From: JBFMGS01 sp040752635
GTDB lineage: Bacteria; Bacillota; SHA-98; UBA4971
Assembly: GCA_040752635.1 (NCBI GenBank)
Contig: JBFMGS010000001.1
Coordinates: 49,390 to 113,389 of the forward strand
Direction: 5' to 3'
Length of the DNA: 64,000 bases
Positions 8,116-16,067 of the stretch are shown here, piece after piece; the first letter of the stretch is position 1; each line of letters starts with the position of its first letter. The translations under genes were made by a program, and so were the position numbers. Below the pieces are notes generated by a model. The model ran no database searches. It had not been told where the DNA came from and saw nothing but the letters and a program-made list of their open reading frames with translations.

Positions 8116-8463
8116 ATGACGGTTGACACCAGGTGTGTCGGTAGCGTTCTTGTGGTGTACGTTTCCGGAGAACTCGATCTCAATACAGCTCCTGATTTCC
8201 GGGCTGCCGTCGAGGAGCAGCTCGATGCAAGGCCTGACCTTGCCAACATCGTTCTTGTGCTGCGCGATGTGACCTTCATCGATAGCTCCGGTCTGGGCGT
8301 CATACTCGGCAGGTACAAGAGACTTCGCGCACATGGGGGTAGGATCGTCGCGGTGGCCCCCTCTCCGCACGTACGCAAGGTGTTCGAGCTTTCAGGGCTC
8401 ACAAGCATCATACCGATCTCTGAGACTGAGGATAAAGCCTGGGCCCGGATGTCGGGGGTGTGA
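8116..8463 (+). CDS. spoIIAA: Anti-sigma-F factor antagonist
   Basis: STAS-domain protein of 115 residues that, when dephosphorylated by SpoIIE, binds SpoIIAB and frees sigma-F in the forespore. The motif DSSGLGVILGRYK (about residues 56-68) carries the serine phosphorylated by SpoIIAB. GELDLNTAPDFR and VFELSGL are also typical. The ATG at 8116 is preceded by AGGGGG with 7 bases spacing; the in-frame ATG at 8098 lacks a ribosome site. It is the first gene of the operon and starts about 50 bases after the sigma-H-like promoter. Confidence 0.95.
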   Translation: MTVDTRCVGSVLVVYVSGELDLNTAPDFRAAVEEQLDARPDLANIVLVLRDVTFIDSSGLGVILGRYKRLRAHGGRIVAVAPSPHVRKVFELSGLTSIIPISETEDKAWARMSGV

Positions 8464-8467
8464 ATTG

Positions 8468-8920
8468 ATGGCCGTCAAGAACCACGTGACCCTTGAGTTC
8501 CCTGCGATCGCTCAGAACGTGGAGTTCGCCCGGGTTGCCGTGGCATGTTTCGCATCCCAGATCGATTCCTTTACCATGGAGGAAATAGACGATATCAAGC
8601 TTATCGTGTCGGAGGCCGTATCCAATGTCGTGCTCCACGGTTACGACGAACCCGGCGGGCTTGTGCGCGTCCGCGTGGCCGCCGAGGATGACATCCTTAC
8701 TGTCAGCGTCGAGGACGAAGGGCGAGGGATAGCCGACGTAAGTCTGGCCCGACAACCAGCGTTCACTACTGCCCCAGACCGCATGGGAATGGGGTTCACC
8801 ATTATGGAAGCTCTCTCGGACGAGATGGACGTCTCGTCAACACCTGGGGCCGGCGTCCGGGTGACGATGAAGAAGGCTCCGCGCGAGCCGGGGAGCGAGG
8901 GCAATGAACAGGGGACTTGA
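8468..8920 (+). CDS. spoIIAB: Anti-sigma-F factor, serine kinase
   Basis: GHKL-fold kinase of 150 residues that holds sigma-F inactive and phosphorylates SpoIIAA. The N-box is SEAVSNVVLHGYDEP, the G1 box VEDEGRGI, and the G2 box DRMGMGFTIME; each ATP-binding element is intact. The ATG at 8468 comes 4 bases after the spoIIAA stop with GGGGGTG upstream. Its last codons overlap sigF by 17 bases, so the three proteins are translationally linked, as in other spore formers. Confidence 0.95.
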   Translation: MAVKNHVTLEFPAIAQNVEFARVAVACFASQIDSFTMEEIDDIKLIVSEAVSNVVLHGYDEPGGLVRVRVAAEDDILTVSVEDEGRGIADVSLARQPAFTTAPDRMGMGFTIMEALSDEMDVSSTPGAGVRVTMKKAPREPGSEGNEQGT

Positions 8921-9665
8921 ACACGTGAGGTTCCCCGAGACGCCCCTTCTCTCCGATGATGAGGTCCGGAAGCTTGCAAGGCGCATCCGTGACGGTGACG
9001 CGGCGGCTCGCGAGGAGCTGGTTTCGAGGAACCTGCGGCTCGTCACGAGCATAGTCGGCCGGTTTCTAGCAAGGGGCAGCGACCCGGAGGACCTTTTTCA
9101 GGTAGGGTGCGTCGGGCTCATTCATGCAGCAGACAGGTTCGATGAGACCTGCGGCACCCGGTTCTCGACTTACGCAGTGCCCGTCATAATGGGCGAAATC
9201 AGAAAGCACCTTCGCGATGCAGGCACCATGAAAGTGGGGCGGGCGCTGCGGGAAAGGGCCTCAAAGGTTGAAGCAGCCAGAGCGAGGCTACGAAGCGAAC
9301 TGGGCCGTGAGCCGACGATTGAGGAAGTCGCGTCGGGAGTCGGACTTTGCCGGGAGGAAGTGGTGGAGGCACAGGAGGCTCTCCAGCCGGTTGCATCGCT
9401 TTCCGAACCGGTCTGTCATGACGGTTCCCTGGTCCTCGCCGACCAAATCGCAACCGAGGGCTCGTTCGCCGATGACAAAGTCGAGTCCATCGCCCTTCAG
9501 CAGGCCCTCAAATGCCTGAACCCCGCAGAACGCATGGTCCTCGGGATGCGGTTCTTCGGTGAGATGAAGCAAAGCGAGGTCGCGGAGCGCCTTGGCATCT
9601 CCCAACCCCAGGTGTGCAAGATAGAGCACCGGGCGCTGCGGCGGCTCAGGCAGGAACTCGTCTAA
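8904..9665 (+). CDS. sigF: RNA polymerase sporulation sigma factor F
   Basis: Sigma-70 family factor of 253 residues that drives the first forespore-specific genes. Region 2 contains NLRLVTSIVGRF, GSDPEDLFQVGCVGLIHAADRF and TYAVPVIMGEIRKHLRD. Region 3 contains LGREPTIEEVASGVG. Region 4 ends with a helix-turn-helix, MKQSEVAERLGISQPQVCKIEHRALRRLR. Length and domain order match SpoIIAC. It is the last gene of the spoIIA operon and ends 63 bases from the convergent dacF. In most spore formers spoVA and dacF lie on the same strand as sigF; here both are opposite. Confidence 0.95.
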   Translation: MNRGLEHVRFPETPLLSDDEVRKLARRIRDGDAAAREELVSRNLRLVTSIVGRFLARGSDPEDLFQVGCVGLIHAADRFDETCGTRFSTYAVPVIMGEIRKHLRDAGTMKVGRALRERASKVEAARARLRSELGREPTIEEVASGVGLCREEVVEAQEALQPVASLSEPVCHDGSLVLADQIATEGSFADDKVESIALQQALKCLNPAERMVLGMRFFGEMKQSEVAERLGISQPQVCKIEHRALRRLRQELV

Positions 9666-9672
9666 AATGCAA

Positions 9673-9731
9673 TCACCGGCAACCCCGACCGCTGTCTGGA
9701 AAAGTGGTGCAGATTTGTGACGCTATGCTTA
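9673..9731 (+). repeat. Dispersed 59-base repeat, copy 1
   Basis: This stretch between sigF and dacF, including the dacF stop codon, matches the reverse complement of 39613-39671 without gaps (about 52 of 59 bases by eye). Bases 9668-9684 also occur exactly, inverted, at 42139-42155. It begins 7 bases after the sigF stop. No obvious transposase is attached. Confidence 0.7.
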
Positions 9732-10937
9732 TTCCCGGCCGACGCGGAACAAGGTGCGAAGCAGCTTGCGAGTAACACGTAGGACGATCCTGAATACACT
9801 GCCCCGCTTTACTTCCTCAGCCGCCACGAGGTCAACCCGTCCTATCTCCGTGCCATCGTCGAGCAGTGCAACGAGCTCTCCGATCTTCTGGCCGCCTGCG
9901 ATCGGCGCGCTCACTCTCTCGGGGAGGGCTATCTCACTTCTGACCTTTCCCTCCTCACCTCGCCTCACCACTGCAACCAGCGGATGCTTCGCCACCACAC
10001 CCACCTTCTCAGCCACGCCCCGGGTAACTTCCAGTTGGGCCATCACCTGGCCCTGCGCGGCGATCTCCACACCCGCGTAGTGCCTGAAACCGAAGTCCAG
10101 AAGCGTCGCGGCCTCCTTAAAGCGCTGCTGAGAGTCCTGGACGTTAAGAACTACGGAGATGAGCCTGAGGCTTCCTCTCTTTGCCGTTGCCGCAAGGCAA
10201 TAGCCTGCCTCCTCTGTAAACCCGGTCTTGAGCCCGTCAACGCCTTGATAGAACTTGACAAGCCTGTTCGTGTTGACAAGGATGTTTTTCCCTCCGCGCA
10301 CATAGTCGATCCACGTGGTGAACCACTCATGTACCTTTGGGTAATGTAGAAGAGCGCGGGACATGAGAGCGATGTCGCGAGCGGTCGTGTAGTGGTCCGG
10401 ATGGGGGAGCCCTGTAGTGTTCACAAAGTGGGTGCCCGTCATGCCGAGCTCCTTTGCGCGCTGGTTCATCATGTCTACAAACGCTTCCTCGCTCCCGGCG
10501 ACGTGCTCCGCAACAGCGACGCTTGCGTCGTTTGCCGAAACGATGGCGATAGCCTTCATGAGATCTGCGAGGGACATCTCCTCGCCCACCTCGAGCCAGA
10601 TCTGAGACCCTCCCATCTCCATGGCATGCTCGCTCGTCACCACCATGTCCTCGAGACGGGCCTTTCCTTGCTCTATCGCCTCCATGACCAGGAGCATGGT
10701 CATGATCTTCGTGATGCTCGCCGGCGCCATCCTCTTGTCGGGTTCCTTCTCGAATAAGACCCTGCCCGAGGTCGATTCCATGAGGATCGCGGACCCGGCA
10801 GTGATGGGTATGGTCGGGGCAGGGCCCGGCTGCTTCTCCTGCGCAACTACGCAGACCGGGAGGCCCCACCATGAGGAGGCCGCAGAAATCAGAATAACGG
10901 CGAGGGCAAGACCCGCCACGACCCGCGCTGAACGCAC
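9729..10937 (-). CDS. dacF: Sporulation-type D-alanyl-D-alanine carboxypeptidase (DacF-like)
   Basis: Secreted penicillin-binding protein that trims D-Ala from peptidoglycan stem peptides. The 402-residue protein has a signal peptide (about residues 1-33). The three active-site motifs are ASITKIM (SxxK), SANDAS (SxN) and GLKTGFT (KTG). A C-terminal beta domain and a short basic tail follow. The start is GTG 10937, with GGAGGGG 7 bases upstream; an ATG 7 bases earlier is out of frame. The DacF assignment rests mainly on its place beside spoIIA, where Bacillus dacF also lies. Here it is convergent with sigF rather than upstream of spoIIAA. Confidence 0.88.
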   Translation of the reverse strand: MRSARVVAGLALAVILISAASSWWGLPVCVVAQEKQPGPAPTIPITAGSAILMESTSGRVLFEKEPDKRMAPASITKIMTMLLVMEAIEQGKARLEDMVVTSEHAMEMGGSQIWLEVGEEMSLADLMKAIAIVSANDASVAVAEHVAGSEEAFVDMMNQRAKELGMTGTHFVNTTGLPHPDHYTTARDIALMSRALLHYPKVHEWFTTWIDYVRGGKNILVNTNRLVKFYQGVDGLKTGFTEEAGYCLAATAKRGSLRLISVVLNVQDSQQRFKEAATLLDFGFRHYAGVEIAAQGQVMAQLEVTRGVAEKVGVVAKHPLVAVVRRGEEGKVRSEIALPERVSAPIAGGQKIGELVALLDDGTEIGRVDLVAAEEVKRGSVFRIVLRVTRKLLRTLFRVGRE

Positions 10938-11392
10938 CTTTCATCCCCTCCCGCAGGATCACAGAGTACAAATCCTTACTCACGTACATATTCGGGCGGA
11001 TGCAGGGATATACCCGCATCCGCCTGGAGGGGGTCACCAGCACGGAGAAGTGGCGCCAATCCTTGGCATTCGATTTAGCTTTTGTCACTCACATCTTCCT
11101 GTGGTGCCGAGCGCGGGGTTTCCCACAGGGTAGTCACCAGGTTGGGGTCTGACGGTGCCGCAGACAAGGTCCTTTACCCCACCGAGCCGAGGAGCAATCT
11201 CCCCAGTCTGGCCCTTGCCGATGAGGAACAGGCCGTGCCAGGCGACCCTTGCTGCCAGGCACTTGACCCGACAGCATGGATGCTGTACGTAACACTGACC
11301 CCTCATGGTTAGAGGATATCACTGATGTACTGGCGTATTGAGGGGAAAGGGGGCACTTCCTCCGCGTCTAAAGCCAGGCCATCTGCGCCAAA
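10938..11392. other. Gap between pdp and dacF with one strong hairpin
   Basis: No convincing gene. A 9-base inverted repeat (10995-11003 with 11016-11024, GGCGGATGC) encloses a second short palindrome (GGGATATACCC), so it would fold into a long stem in the dacF leader. No T-run follows. A 73-codon cysteine-containing frame (11085-11306, minus) lacks a ribosome site and I do not call it. Confidence 0.5.
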
Positions 11393-12700
11393 TCACGGGG
11401 AGATCACGGCTTTGATCAGCTTCGGCACTTCAGGTGCCTCATTTGCTATCGTATAGGCCGACTTTACGAGGTCAGAGGCCTCGTCCAGGCTGGTAGGGTC
11501 ATTCGTGTGCAACGTAGCCAGCGGCTCGCCTTCGCTCACCCTGTCGGCGATCTTCTTCGACACGACAAGCCCCGCGGCGGGGTCTATCGGTTCATCCTTC
11601 ACCTTTCGCCCCGCGCCCAGGATCATCGCGGCAACTCCAATCCTCTCAGCATCGATGGCAGCGACATATCCCGAGGAAGGGCTGGGTACGGTGACAACCC
11701 GGCCGGCGCGGGGGAGAATGTCAGGATGCTCTGCAACGCGCATGTCCCCGCCCTGGGACTTCACAAACTGCGCAAACTTCTCGAGCGCCGCCCCTTTCTT
11801 TAGAAGATCAGCCAGGGCTGCCCTTGCCTGGGACGTATCAGATGCGATCCCGGCGAGCACTAACATCAGTGAACCGAGCGTAAGGCATATTTCCACAAGG
11901 TCTCCGGGCCCGGACCCGCGCAGCGTTTCGATGGCCTCCCGGACCTCCAGCGCATTACCGACCGCATATCCGAGCGGCTGGTTCATGTCGCTCACCACTG
12001 CGGCGGCCTTGCGCCCCGCTCCTCTCACGATGTCCACCATCAGCCTCGCCAGGGTCGCCGCGTCGCGCTCCGACTTCATGAACGCGCCCGTCCCCACCTT
12101 AACATCAAACACGATGGCGTCCGCGCCGCTGGCCAGCTTCTTGCTGCACACACTGCTGGCTATGAGGGGCATACTGTCAACCGTGGCAGTAACATCGCGA
12201 AGCGCATAGAGCTTCTTGTCGGCTGGAGCGATCGCCGCAGTCTGCCCGGCCACTGCTACTCCGATGGAGTTCACGCTTGTCACAAAGGCTTCCTTCGACA
12301 GGTCCACGCGAAAGCCCGGAATGGACTCGAGCTTGTCGAGGGTGCCGCCTGTATGGCCGAGCCCGCGGCCGGACATCTTGGCTACAGGCGCGCCGGCGGC
12401 CGCCACAAGCGGAGCGAGCACGAGCGTCGTCTTGTCGCCGACCCCTCCCGTGCTGTGCTTATCAACCTTGATGCCGCGAACGGCGGAGAGGTCCACGGTT
12501 TCCCCGGACTTCGCCATGGCAAGAGTCAGGTCGCGAGTCTCGCGCGCGTTCATCCCCTGGAAGAACACGGTCATGCACCAGGCTGCCATCTGGTAGTCGG
12601 GGATTTCTCCCCGCGTAAAGCCGTCTATGAGAAATGTGATTTCCTCTCGAGACAGCTCCTGTCCGCGCCGTTTCTTGAGGATGATGTCGTACGCTCTCAC
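11393..12700 (-). CDS. pdp: Pyrimidine-nucleoside phosphorylase
   Basis: Cleaves thymidine/uridine with phosphate to the base and (deoxy)ribose 1-phosphate. The 435-residue protein has the family signature near residues 80-125: KVDKHSTGGVGDKTT, AKMSGRGLGHTGGTLDKLES. PLIASSVCSKKLASGADAIVFDVK, another conserved block, follows. The start GTG overlaps the xerD stop in a GTGA arrangement, with AAGGAGGGGG upstream. This xerD-phosphorylase-dacF order is typical near spoIIA in spore formers. Phosphopentomutase (deoB), often between them, is absent here. Confidence 0.95.
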   Translation of the reverse strand: MRAYDIILKKRRGQELSREEITFLIDGFTRGEIPDYQMAAWCMTVFFQGMNARETRDLTLAMAKSGETVDLSAVRGIKVDKHSTGGVGDKTTLVLAPLVAAAGAPVAKMSGRGLGHTGGTLDKLESIPGFRVDLSKEAFVTSVNSIGVAVAGQTAAIAPADKKLYALRDVTATVDSMPLIASSVCSKKLASGADAIVFDVKVGTGAFMKSERDAATLARLMVDIVRGAGRKAAAVVSDMNQPLGYAVGNALEVREAIETLRGSGPGDLVEICLTLGSLMLVLAGIASDTSQARAALADLLKKGAALEKFAQFVKSQGGDMRVAEHPDILPRAGRVVTVPSPSSGYVAAIDAERIGVAAMILGAGRKVKDEPIDPAAGLVVSKKIADRVSEGEPLATLHTNDPTSLDEASDLVKSAYTIANEAPEVPKLIKAVISP

Positions 12701-13608
12701 TCGTTCCCCCTCCTTTTCTTGCCGCCCGCACGGGGGTGAGTCCGGTCGTATATTTCCTTGAGTTTACCCCTCGCAACATGGGTGTAAACCTGAGTCGTCG
12801 AGATGTCAACGTGCCCCAGCATTTCCTGGACAGAGCGAAGGTCTGCGCCGTTTTCGAGAAGGTGCGTTGCAAAGCAATGTCGCAGGGTGTGGGGGGTTAC
12901 ATCCTTGTCTATGCCCGCCCTGGTTGCATAGGCCTTGATGATCTTCCAGAAGCCCTGCCGGGTCATCCTCCGGCCCCGGCAGTTCACGAAGAGAGCTTTC
13001 TCGTTGCGGCTCCCCACCAGCTTCTGCCTGGACGAACGCAGGTACGTTTCGACCCACGTCGAGGCCACACGGCCTATGGGGATGATCCTCTCCTTGGACC
13101 CCTTACCCACGCACCTCACATAGCCCATCTCCACGTTTATGTCGCCGACTTCGAGCGAAAGCAGTTCGGACACGCGCATCCCCGTGGCATACAACGTTTC
13201 CAGCATGGCCTTGTCCCGAATACCCGCCGGGGTGCGGGGGGCCGGCACCTCAAGGAGCCGGCTCACTTGCTCCATACTCAACACGCCGGGGAGCCGCCGC
13301 TCTTGCTTGGGAGACCCGAGGTTCGTGGTTGGATCGCGTTCTATCTTCCGCTCACGGTCGAGGAACCTGTACAGTCCCCTGATGGCTGCGAGCGACCTGC
13401 AGATGCTCGAAGTCGCCTTGCCCTGGCGTTTAAGCTCGGCGAGGTACGCCATGATGGTATCCTGCGTGACACGGGACAGCTCGAGGCCAGCCGACTCGCG
13501 CACAAACTTGCCGAACTGGCGCAGGTCCCTGCCGTACGACTCTATGCTGTTCTGCGCTAGCCCGCGCTCCACTCCCAGGTATGCGAGGAACTCGTCCACA
13601 GAGGTCAT
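12697..13608 (-). CDS. xerD: Site-specific tyrosine recombinase XerD
   Basis: Chromosome-dimer resolution recombinase of 303 residues acting at dif. The N-terminal SAM-like domain starts TSVDEFLAYLGVERGLAQNS. The catalytic domain shows Arg in ATGMRVSELLSL, then TPHTLRHCFATHLLENGADLRSVQEMLGH (the HxxR...H pair) and the nucleophile in TTQVYTHV. The ATG at 13608 is preceded by GGGGGCGAA; a longer frame upstream consists of junk including a copy of the nanE 3' end. Its conserved role and its position beside pdp/dacF mark it as a core gene at the left border of the catabolic segment. Confidence 0.95.
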   Translation of the reverse strand: MTSVDEFLAYLGVERGLAQNSIESYGRDLRQFGKFVRESAGLELSRVTQDTIMAYLAELKRQGKATSSICRSLAAIRGLYRFLDRERKIERDPTTNLGSPKQERRLPGVLSMEQVSRLLEVPAPRTPAGIRDKAMLETLYATGMRVSELLSLEVGDINVEMGYVRCVGKGSKERIIPIGRVASTWVETYLRSSRQKLVGSRNEKALFVNCRGRRMTRQGFWKIIKAYATRAGIDKDVTPHTLRHCFATHLLENGADLRSVQEMLGHVDISTTQVYTHVARGKLKEIYDRTHPRAGGKKRRGNE

Positions 13609-13795
13609 GGCATTTCGCCCCCGCTTCGGCGCTTCTCTGTCGCAGAGGACTGAGATAACCGGCCAGGAAAGTCCTGGCTCGGCATGTCCTTCCATTGCTT
13701 CCAGTATAGCATTGCCGTCCGCGGCCCGCAATTGACCTACGAGTCTGCACGCGTAGACAGCAGGAACTCGGTTGGATTCGCCTCCTCTGCGAGAT

Positions 13796-13829
13796 CGCGC
13801 CGGGGGTTGAAACTTGAACCCCCGGCGCG
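13796..13829. repeat. Perfect 13-base GC-rich hairpin
   Basis: CGCGCCGGGGGTT (13796-13808) and its exact complement (13817-13829) flank an 8-base loop. It lies between nanE and xerD. No T-run follows on either strand, so it is not a classical terminator, although the stem is strong enough to affect transcription or mRNA stability. One arm lies inside the duplicated nanE tail. Confidence 0.7.
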
Positions 13830-13926
13830 TTGCCCCTGCGTACCATCGGGTCTCTACGTACCATGTTGCATTTTGCCGGGACTTAACGTTTAAGCCCCCG
13901 GCGCGTTGCCGCCACATACCGTCGGG
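13810..13926 (-). repeat. Imperfect direct repeat (period 75) of the nanE 3' end
   Basis: Bases 13885-13926 (the last codons and stop of nanE) and 13810-13851 are nearly the same sequence 75 bases apart. Both encode a similar ending (ATRRGLKR versus ATRRGFKF), and the second copy lies downstream of the nanE stop. This is a local tandem duplication of a gene end. Confidence 0.7.
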
Positions 13927-14647
13927 TTATGCTCTCAGGGTCTGTTATGGCCCTGCCCACAACTACCGCAAACGCTCCTGCCTCAAACGCGGCCCGAACC
14001 TCGTCGGGTGACGCTATCCGCCCCTCGGCGACTATGGGTACTTTGACCCTCCTGGTAAGGTCCCGGACCAGGGATAGGTCGGGACCTTCTTGCTTGGGGC
14101 TGTACGACGTGTAACCGGATAGCGTCGTGGAAATCAGATCGGCTTGGAGGTCCGCTCCGAACAAGCCTTCTTCGAGAGTGGATACGTCCAGCATCACTAA
14201 CGCACCGAGTTCTTCGCGGATCCTCTCGACGAGAGTCTCAAGGTCTTCAGACCCCGGCCTCTCCCTCAGGGTGCCATCCAGCGCTACAATCCGGGCTCCA
14301 GCCTCAACCACCAACTTCGCATGTTCGAACGTCGGCGTTATGTACACATCGTAGCCGGGTGTAGTCTCCTTGTATAACCCGATTATGGGCACATCCACCG
14401 CCTGCTTGATCGCCCTAATATTCCGGGGCATGTTCGCCCGGATTCCCCGGGCTCCGCCCCGTACGGCAGCTTGGGCCATCCTTGCAAGAAAATCCGGCGT
14501 GTTGGTAGGGCTGTCGCTGTACATGGCCTGACACGACACTATGAGCCCGTCCCGCAGTTGCTCAAGAACCGCTGCGCTCCCTTCCGTCCGACTGGCATTG
14601 GAGTTCTCGCGAAAGTCCTCGTGCGATCGTCCTTCCAACGTAGTCAC
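13883..14647 (-). CDS. nanE: N-acylglucosamine-6-phosphate 2-epimerase
   Basis: TIM-barrel enzyme converting N-acetylmannosamine 6-phosphate to N-acetylglucosamine 6-phosphate in sialic acid and amino-sugar catabolism. The 254-residue protein shows GLIVSCQ near residue 35, ARGIRAN, GLYKE, YITPTFEHAKLVVEAGARIVALDGT, LMLDVSTLEEG-like text and VPIVAEGRI.SPDEV.AAFEAGAFAVVVGRAIT. The catalytic Lys (in GLYKE) and Glu (in VAEGRI) are present. It starts at GTG directly after the kinase stop with GGGGAAGGGTGA upstream, so the two form one operon. No sialic acid lyase is visible here. Confidence 0.92.
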   Translation of the reverse strand: MTTLEGRSHEDFRENSNASRTEGSAAVLEQLRDGLIVSCQAMYSDSPTNTPDFLARMAQAAVRGGARGIRANMPRNIRAIKQAVDVPIIGLYKETTPGYDVYITPTFEHAKLVVEAGARIVALDGTLRERPGSEDLETLVERIREELGALVMLDVSTLEEGLFGADLQADLISTTLSGYTSYSPKQEGPDLSLVRDLTRRVKVPIVAEGRIASPDEVRAAFEAGAFAVVVGRAITDPESITRRYVAATRRGLKR

Positions 14648-15670
14648 TCACCCTTCCCCGGCGGAGTCGTCCGGGCATCCATCTTCCCGACAACCATCCT
14701 GTAAGCCGCTGCGCAAGGCCTGCACGCGCTCGGAGGTAACTTCGATCCCTGCCTGCCGCCATGCCAGCAAAACCGCGCCTGCTACGGGATCAAGCAGGGG
14801 TTCCACAAGTAATACGCCGCCGACCTCGCGCACCAGCGTATCTCGAAATGAGTCTTTTACCAGCGACCCAGCCCTGAACACCCCACCGACGCACGCCACT
14901 CTCAGGGGCTCGCTGCTCTCCCAACCGAGCCTTTGTATCGCCGTCAGCGCGAGTTCTGCCAGTTCATGGCCTGATTCACACAGGATAGAGACCGCGTTCC
15001 TGTCCCCCTCTTCGGCGGCCCCCGCCACCACGGAGGCTAAAGAGCTTATCGTAAGCCTCTCTTCCTCCAGGCGGTACAACCTGCTCTGAATCTCACGTAA
15101 TCTCCTTGCACCGAAGTGATTGAGCACTTTTCTGGTAAGAATGCTTTGGGGCAACCTCTTGTCAGACTCTTTTGCGACTGCTATCAGGGCTCTCCTCCCT
15201 ATGTCGAACGCCCCGCCCAGGTCCCCCATGATATAGCCCCAGCCTCCAACCTTGACGCTCTTCCCGCCAGGGCCCACTCCGTACGCGACCACGCCCGTGC
15301 CGGCGGCAACCATGACACCCGGTTTGCACCCCGAAGCTCCAGCCCAGCAACTCACCGAGTCGTTGTCTAAGCCCACCTGTTCCACTTCAAGAATCGAGTT
15401 GAACATACCGAGGATAGGCCCCGCCTCGGGAGCCTCGGGATCCGACAACCCAGTCAATCCCAGGAATGCGCTCCGTACCGGATAGCGGCCGGCAATGACC
15501 GGCTCAAGGCACGTCTCGAAGGCGGCCCTAATCTTCCTTTCGCCGTCGGCGGCCTTCAGGTGTTCGAAGGGCGGCCCCTCAGCCCTCACCACCACGTGCC
15601 CCTCCGCGTCGGCAAGAAGCAGGCGGCTCCCGCTCTGTCCCCCGTCGAAACCTAGATAATACCCTTTCAT
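14648..15670 (-). CDS. N-acetylglucosamine kinase-like protein (BadF/BcrA ATPase family)
   Basis: ASKHA-fold sugar kinase of 340 residues. It begins KGYYLGFDGGQSGSR with the phosphate-1 loop. LGLTGL, VGLDNDS, VMVAAGTGVVAYGVG (phosphate-2) and GGWGYIMGDLGGAFDIGR follow, as in N-acetylglucosamine kinases. The adenosine loop is RVACVGGVF. It would phosphorylate an amino sugar feeding NanE. The ATG at 15670 matches the family start, but its ribosome site (AAAGG) is weak and the frame stays open into a 45-codon alanine dehydrogenase remnant. A fused N-terminal extension is therefore possible. Substrate unproven. Confidence 0.8.
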   Translation of the reverse strand: MKGYYLGFDGGQSGSRLLLADAEGHVVVRAEGPPFEHLKAADGERKIRAAFETCLEPVIAGRYPVRSAFLGLTGLSDPEAPEAGPILGMFNSILEVEQVGLDNDSVSCWAGASGCKPGVMVAAGTGVVAYGVGPGGKSVKVGGWGYIMGDLGGAFDIGRRALIAVAKESDKRLPQSILTRKVLNHFGARRLREIQSRLYRLEEERLTISSLASVVAGAAEEGDRNAVSILCESGHELAELALTAIQRLGWESSEPLRVACVGGVFRAGSLVKDSFRDTLVREVGGVLLVEPLLDPVAGAVLLAWRQAGIEVTSERVQALRSGLQDGCREDGCPDDSAGEG

Positions 15671-15691
15671 CAACGTCAACCTTTGTACTGG

Positions 15692-15826
15692 GCCGGCCGA
15701 CTTCTCCACCAGCACCGTGCGGCCCCTGTCAGCAAAGGCCATCCCGCCTGACGGAGCTATCGCCACCCTGTTCTCGTTGTACTTGATCTCCTTCGGGACC
15801 CCAACTACCAACCCGGTTACCTCCAT
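15692..15826 (-). pseudogene. ald: Alanine dehydrogenase N-terminal remnant
   Basis: The frame upstream of the kinase encodes VVGVPKEIKYNENRVAIAP followed by FADRGRTVLVEKSAG. This is the characteristic opening of alanine dehydrogenase (GVPKEIK.NE.RVA..P, then G..VLVE..AG). About 45 residues remain of an enzyme of roughly 370. The similarity stops after SAG and the frame runs, without a stop, into the kinase. It marks a deletion or insertion joint that fused the two genes. Confidence 0.75.
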
Positions 15827-16067
15827 GATGCCGTCAGCGCGAATCAATATGACATTGCCTCGTTGGCTGTTTCGCACTACGAGTCAATGCGCCAGCTGCG
15901 TACGGTTGGTGCTTACCTGGCAATATGCTCAAGCTGCCCGAACGGCATTCTTGTTCTGAAGGGTGTGGCAGTACGCCAACGGAGAGTTCTTGGTGGTAGA
16001 CAGACACATCACGGTACCGCGCCTTTCTCGCTCCCTTTCGGGAGATTGAGCCGCAGGTCCTCCGGGA

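Noticed and set aside
11085..11306. 73-codon cysteine-containing frame on the minus strand
   Set aside because: No ribosome site and no recognisable family; falls in the gap between pdp and dacF.
13609..13917. In-frame N-terminal extension of XerD
   Set aside because: The extra codons are the duplicated nanE tail and intergenic sequence; the family start and ribosome site are at 13608.
16013..16043. T-box-like end on the plus strand (GGTACCGCG followed by a CTCCC-TTTC-GGGAG hairpin)
   Set aside because: The first half of the T-box core does not match, no stem I is recognisable, and no plus-strand gene follows; the hairpin equally fits the end of the minus-strand ridA transcript.
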